From positions 1 to 22,733 of the forward strand of contig CAKUPP010000018.1 of NCBI GenBank assembly GCA_934675165.1: a DNA stretch of 22,733 nucleotides. Direction: 5' to 3'. Positions 22,682 to 22,733 of this stretch are shown in pieces. Below the pieces are notes generated by a model. The model saw only the letters and a program-made list of their open reading frames with translations. It ran no database searches and was not told the origin of the DNA. The DNA is from an uncultured Eubacteriales bacterium. GTDB lineage: Bacteria > Bacillota > Clostridia > Oscillospirales > Acutalibacteraceae. A program made the translations under genes and the position numbers. Each line of letters opens with the position of its first letter. Within the stretch, counting starts at the first letter, position 1.

Positions 22682-22733
22682 TATGGCTTACCATGTGATA
22701 CACGGTTCGGATGTAACTTCCAATATCATCCCT

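Overview
The window is uniformly AT-rich DNA with clostridial signatures: strong TTGACA/TATAAT promoters with 17-nt spacers, AGGAGG-type ribosome binding sites, a Spo0A-type regulator, an FtsEX/M23 cell-division operon headed by a PucR-like regulator, and a Clostridia-type radical-SAM peptide cluster. A low-GC Firmicute of the class Clostridia is the best guess (Oscillospirales-like or a host-associated relative). This rests on gene content only.

Layout. (1) 1-1577: two near-identical tandem genes for Rpn/PDDEXK_2-type putative transposase-nucleases; the first is cut by the window edge. (2) 1843-4393: two unrecognised genes, a membrane-anchored acidic-linker protein and a Lys-rich helical 534-aa protein, each with its own promoter. 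(3) 4577-4842: tRNA-Trp(CCA) and tRNA-Thr(GGT) under one promoter. (4) 4942-8261: a XerC/D-type tyrosine recombinase, a small unknown protein, a secreted N-acetylmuramoyl-L-alanine amidase and a Spo0A-like response regulator. (5) 8781-14430: a probable operon of pucR-like regulator, ftsE, ftsX, an EnvC/PcsB-like M23 peptidase, an S41-fold protein that appears to have lost its catalytic Ser and Lys, and comF, ending at a bidirectional terminator shared with a convergent small secreted protein.

(6) 14921-15759: an 839-nt gene-poor gap with three hairpins. It leads into (7) 15760-20945, the most interesting part: a peptide natural-product (RiPP) cluster. It contains an ABC exporter without a C39 peptidase domain, a 45-aa precursor with a CGCGC core motif, a radical SAM/SPASM maturase, and a 552-aa protein that fuses an S8 (subtilisin-fold) domain to a C-terminal domain resembling the clostridial peptide-maturation family TIGR04066. 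The precursor gene and its ribosome binding site lie exactly between the arms of a 29-nt inverted repeat (28/29 complementary, the remaining pair a G-U in RNA). A working model: the precursor is made, modified at its Cys residues by the radical SAM enzyme with the fusion protein as partner and possible leader peptidase, and exported by the ABC transporter.

(8) 21013-22521: a secreted protein with BspA-type leucine-rich repeats and a C-terminal domain that looks like an ADP-ribosyltransferase fold. (9) 22581-22681: a perfect 16-bp palindrome beside the 3' half of a tRNA-Arg(CCT) gene on the minus strand, broken at the anticodon loop. This is the expected scar (att site) of an integrated element continuing to the right. 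Family assignments come from motifs read by eye; no searches were run.
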